Below are positions 6,142 through 7,037 of a DNA stretch of 7,037 bases, one piece after another. The position numbers and the translations under genes were made by a program. Origin of the DNA: Shewanella sp. Lineage in GTDB: Bacteria > Pseudomonadota > Gammaproteobacteria > Enterobacterales > Shewanellaceae. The notes under the pieces are model-generated. The model saw only the letters and a list, made by a program, of their open reading frames with translations, searched no databases and was not told the DNA's origin. Location: the NCBI GenBank assembly GCA_004195335.1, contig SDWK01000760.1:1-7037 (forward strand). Direction: 5' to 3'. Position 1 is the stretch's first letter. Every line of letters starts with the position of its first letter.

Positions 6142-6228
6142 ATGTAGGAGCTGGCTTCAGCCGCGAATGGTGACGATATGTTTAGCCACGAACAATGACG
6201 TTATGTAGGAGCTGGCTTTAGCCACAAA
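6142..6228 (+). repeat. tandem direct array of REP-like units
   Basis: Three direct units follow the helicase stop codon (6137-6139). Unit one (6143-6167) begins TGTAGGAGCTGGCTTCAGCC, a middle unit (6176-6192) has lost about 11 internal bases and keeps TTTAGCCACGAA, and unit three (6204-6228) begins TGTAGGAGCTGGCTTTAGCC. Linkers end in TGACG (6171-6175 and 6196-6200), so the repeat period includes the linker. Here the units all face the same way, unlike the inverted composites elsewhere. The array fills nearly the whole gap between two convergent genes and may serve as the 3' boundary of both transcripts. Confidence 0.8.
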
Positions 6229-6231
6229 GAG

Positions 6232-7037
6232 TCAATCGGATATACAATTCCTACCGTTAATTTTGGCACGGTATAGCGCTTCATCGGCACGTATCATGAT
6301 GCTTTTGACATCGTCTTGCAGCTCATATTCTACGACACCGATACTGACCGTAAATGGGATTTTTTGGTCATCTTGTCCGATAAACTCTTGTTCACAAATA
6401 TGCTCGCATAACCGTGTCGCAATCAGTTTTGCGACATTTAATATTGTTCCTGGGAGAATGACGGTAAATTCTTCGCCGCCAAATCGTGCAATCTTGTCTC
6501 CATCTCTTAGCAATGCGGTGGTTTTATCGGCAAAGAACCTTAAGATCTCGTCGCCAACTAAATGCCCATATGTATCATTGATCTGTTTGAAATGGTCTAA
6601 GTCGATCATCAACAATGAAAAATTATAGCCATATCGCATAAATCGGTTCGACATACTAATCAGCTTATGGTCAAGGTAGTTACGATTTCTCAATCCTGTT
6701 AGATAGTCGGTATTAAGCTTGAATTTCAGCTCATCGAGCAACTGCGTTCGCTGTGAAACATCCCTGATAATCGCGGTGAATTCGGTTTCTCCATCGACAA
6801 ATATCTTAGAGATGCTGATCTCCGCGGCAAATTCATCTCCACTTTTTTTGAGGCCATATATTTGGATTCTCTCTCCCATTTCACGAGAAGTGACCTGATC
6901 ATTATTAAACTCAGCTACATATTCTGAATGATGGTCTCTGTGGCGAACCGGCATTAAGCTGGTGATTGGTTTACCGATAATTTCTTCTGCGCTATATTCG
7001 AATATGATCTCTGCCGCACGATTAAAATAATTAATGG
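6232..7037 (-). CDS. PAS-GGDEF diguanylate cyclase, 5' end beyond window
   Basis: The 3' part of a sensor diguanylate cyclase that makes cyclic di-GMP from two GTP. The frame is open to the right edge, giving 267 visible residues; the first Met (6954) lies inside the PAS domain and is not the true start. Visible residues 1-28 (INYFNRAAEIIFEYSAEEIIGKP...) are PAS core, which continues to about 95 and ends with the PAC-like IIRDVSQRTQLLDEL. The GGDEF domain covers about 105-265: DYLTGLRNRNYL, MIDLDHFKQINDTYGH, GGEEF at 186-190, and SIGVV. GGEEF is an active-type signature. The inhibitory site RxxD (RDGD) sits five residues before GGEEF, so product inhibition is expected. What the PAS senses, and whether membrane or sensory domains precede it, cannot be seen. 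Convergent with the helicase. Confidence 0.93.
   Translation of the reverse strand, partial: INYFNRAAEIIFEYSAEEIIGKPITSLMPVRHRDHHSEYVAEFNNDQVTSREMGERIQIYGLKKSGDEFAAEISISKIFVDGETEFTAIIRDVSQRTQLLDELKFKLNTDYLTGLRNRNYLDHKLISMSNRFMRYGYNFSLLMIDLDHFKQINDTYGHLVGDEILRFFADKTTALLRDGDKIARFGGEEFTVILPGTILNVAKLIATRLCEHICEQEFIGQDDQKIPFTVSIGVVEYELQDDVKSIMIRADEALYRAKINGRNCISD

Noticed and set aside
6263..6628. 121-codon open frame on the plus strand opposite the GGDEF domain
   Set aside because: The minus strand frame encodes textbook GGDEF motifs; the plus frame is its shadow.

Overview
The window looks like chromosomal DNA of a marine gammaproteobacterium, most likely Shewanella or a close relative. This is inferred from the protein types (a HelD-type helicase, a DUF4197 lipoprotein-sized secreted protein, a PAS-GGDEF signalling protein), the moderate base composition and the many short palindromic intergenic repeats. 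It is not proved by any marker gene. All four coding regions are compact and intact where visible, and no phage, integrase, transposase or CRISPR array is present.

Layout: bases 1-511 carry no gene I can support and are a mosaic of short palindromic repeats. A secreted DUF4197 protein (512-1270, +) follows. It converges on a secreted amidohydrolase of the prolidase-like COG1228 type (1349-2695, -), and a perfect 11-bp hairpin between them (1302-1331) could end both transcripts. A 465-base divergent intergenic region (2696-3160) separates the amidohydrolase from a very long helicase IV (helD-like, 3161-6139, +). A 92-base convergent gap filled with tandem repeats (6140-6231) is followed by the 3' part of a PAS-GGDEF diguanylate cyclase gene (-), which runs off the right edge. 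Its reading frame stays open to base 7037, so the gene is partial and the first Met in the frame (6954) is internal to the PAS domain.

The genes do not form an operon. They are alternately oriented (+ - + -), each probably has its own promoter, and no shared pathway is evident: envelope protein of unknown function, periplasmic dipeptide/amide hydrolysis, DNA repair/recombination helicase, c-di-GMP synthesis.

The most notable points are: (1) the helicase carries an internal insertion resembling a PD-(D/E)XK nuclease in which the expected catalytic residues look substituted; (2) a 125-base composite of three REP-like palindromes (- + - order) occurs twice with exactly the same internal spacing, 2762 bases apart, and includes a 36-base perfect repeat; (3) a tandem direct array of the same REP unit begins three bases after the helicase stop codon; (4) the helicase has a Ser/Thr-rich N-terminal extension built partly from a 24-base tandem duplication, which makes its start uncertain; (5) the amidohydrolase signal peptide core is encoded by 12-base tandem repeats.
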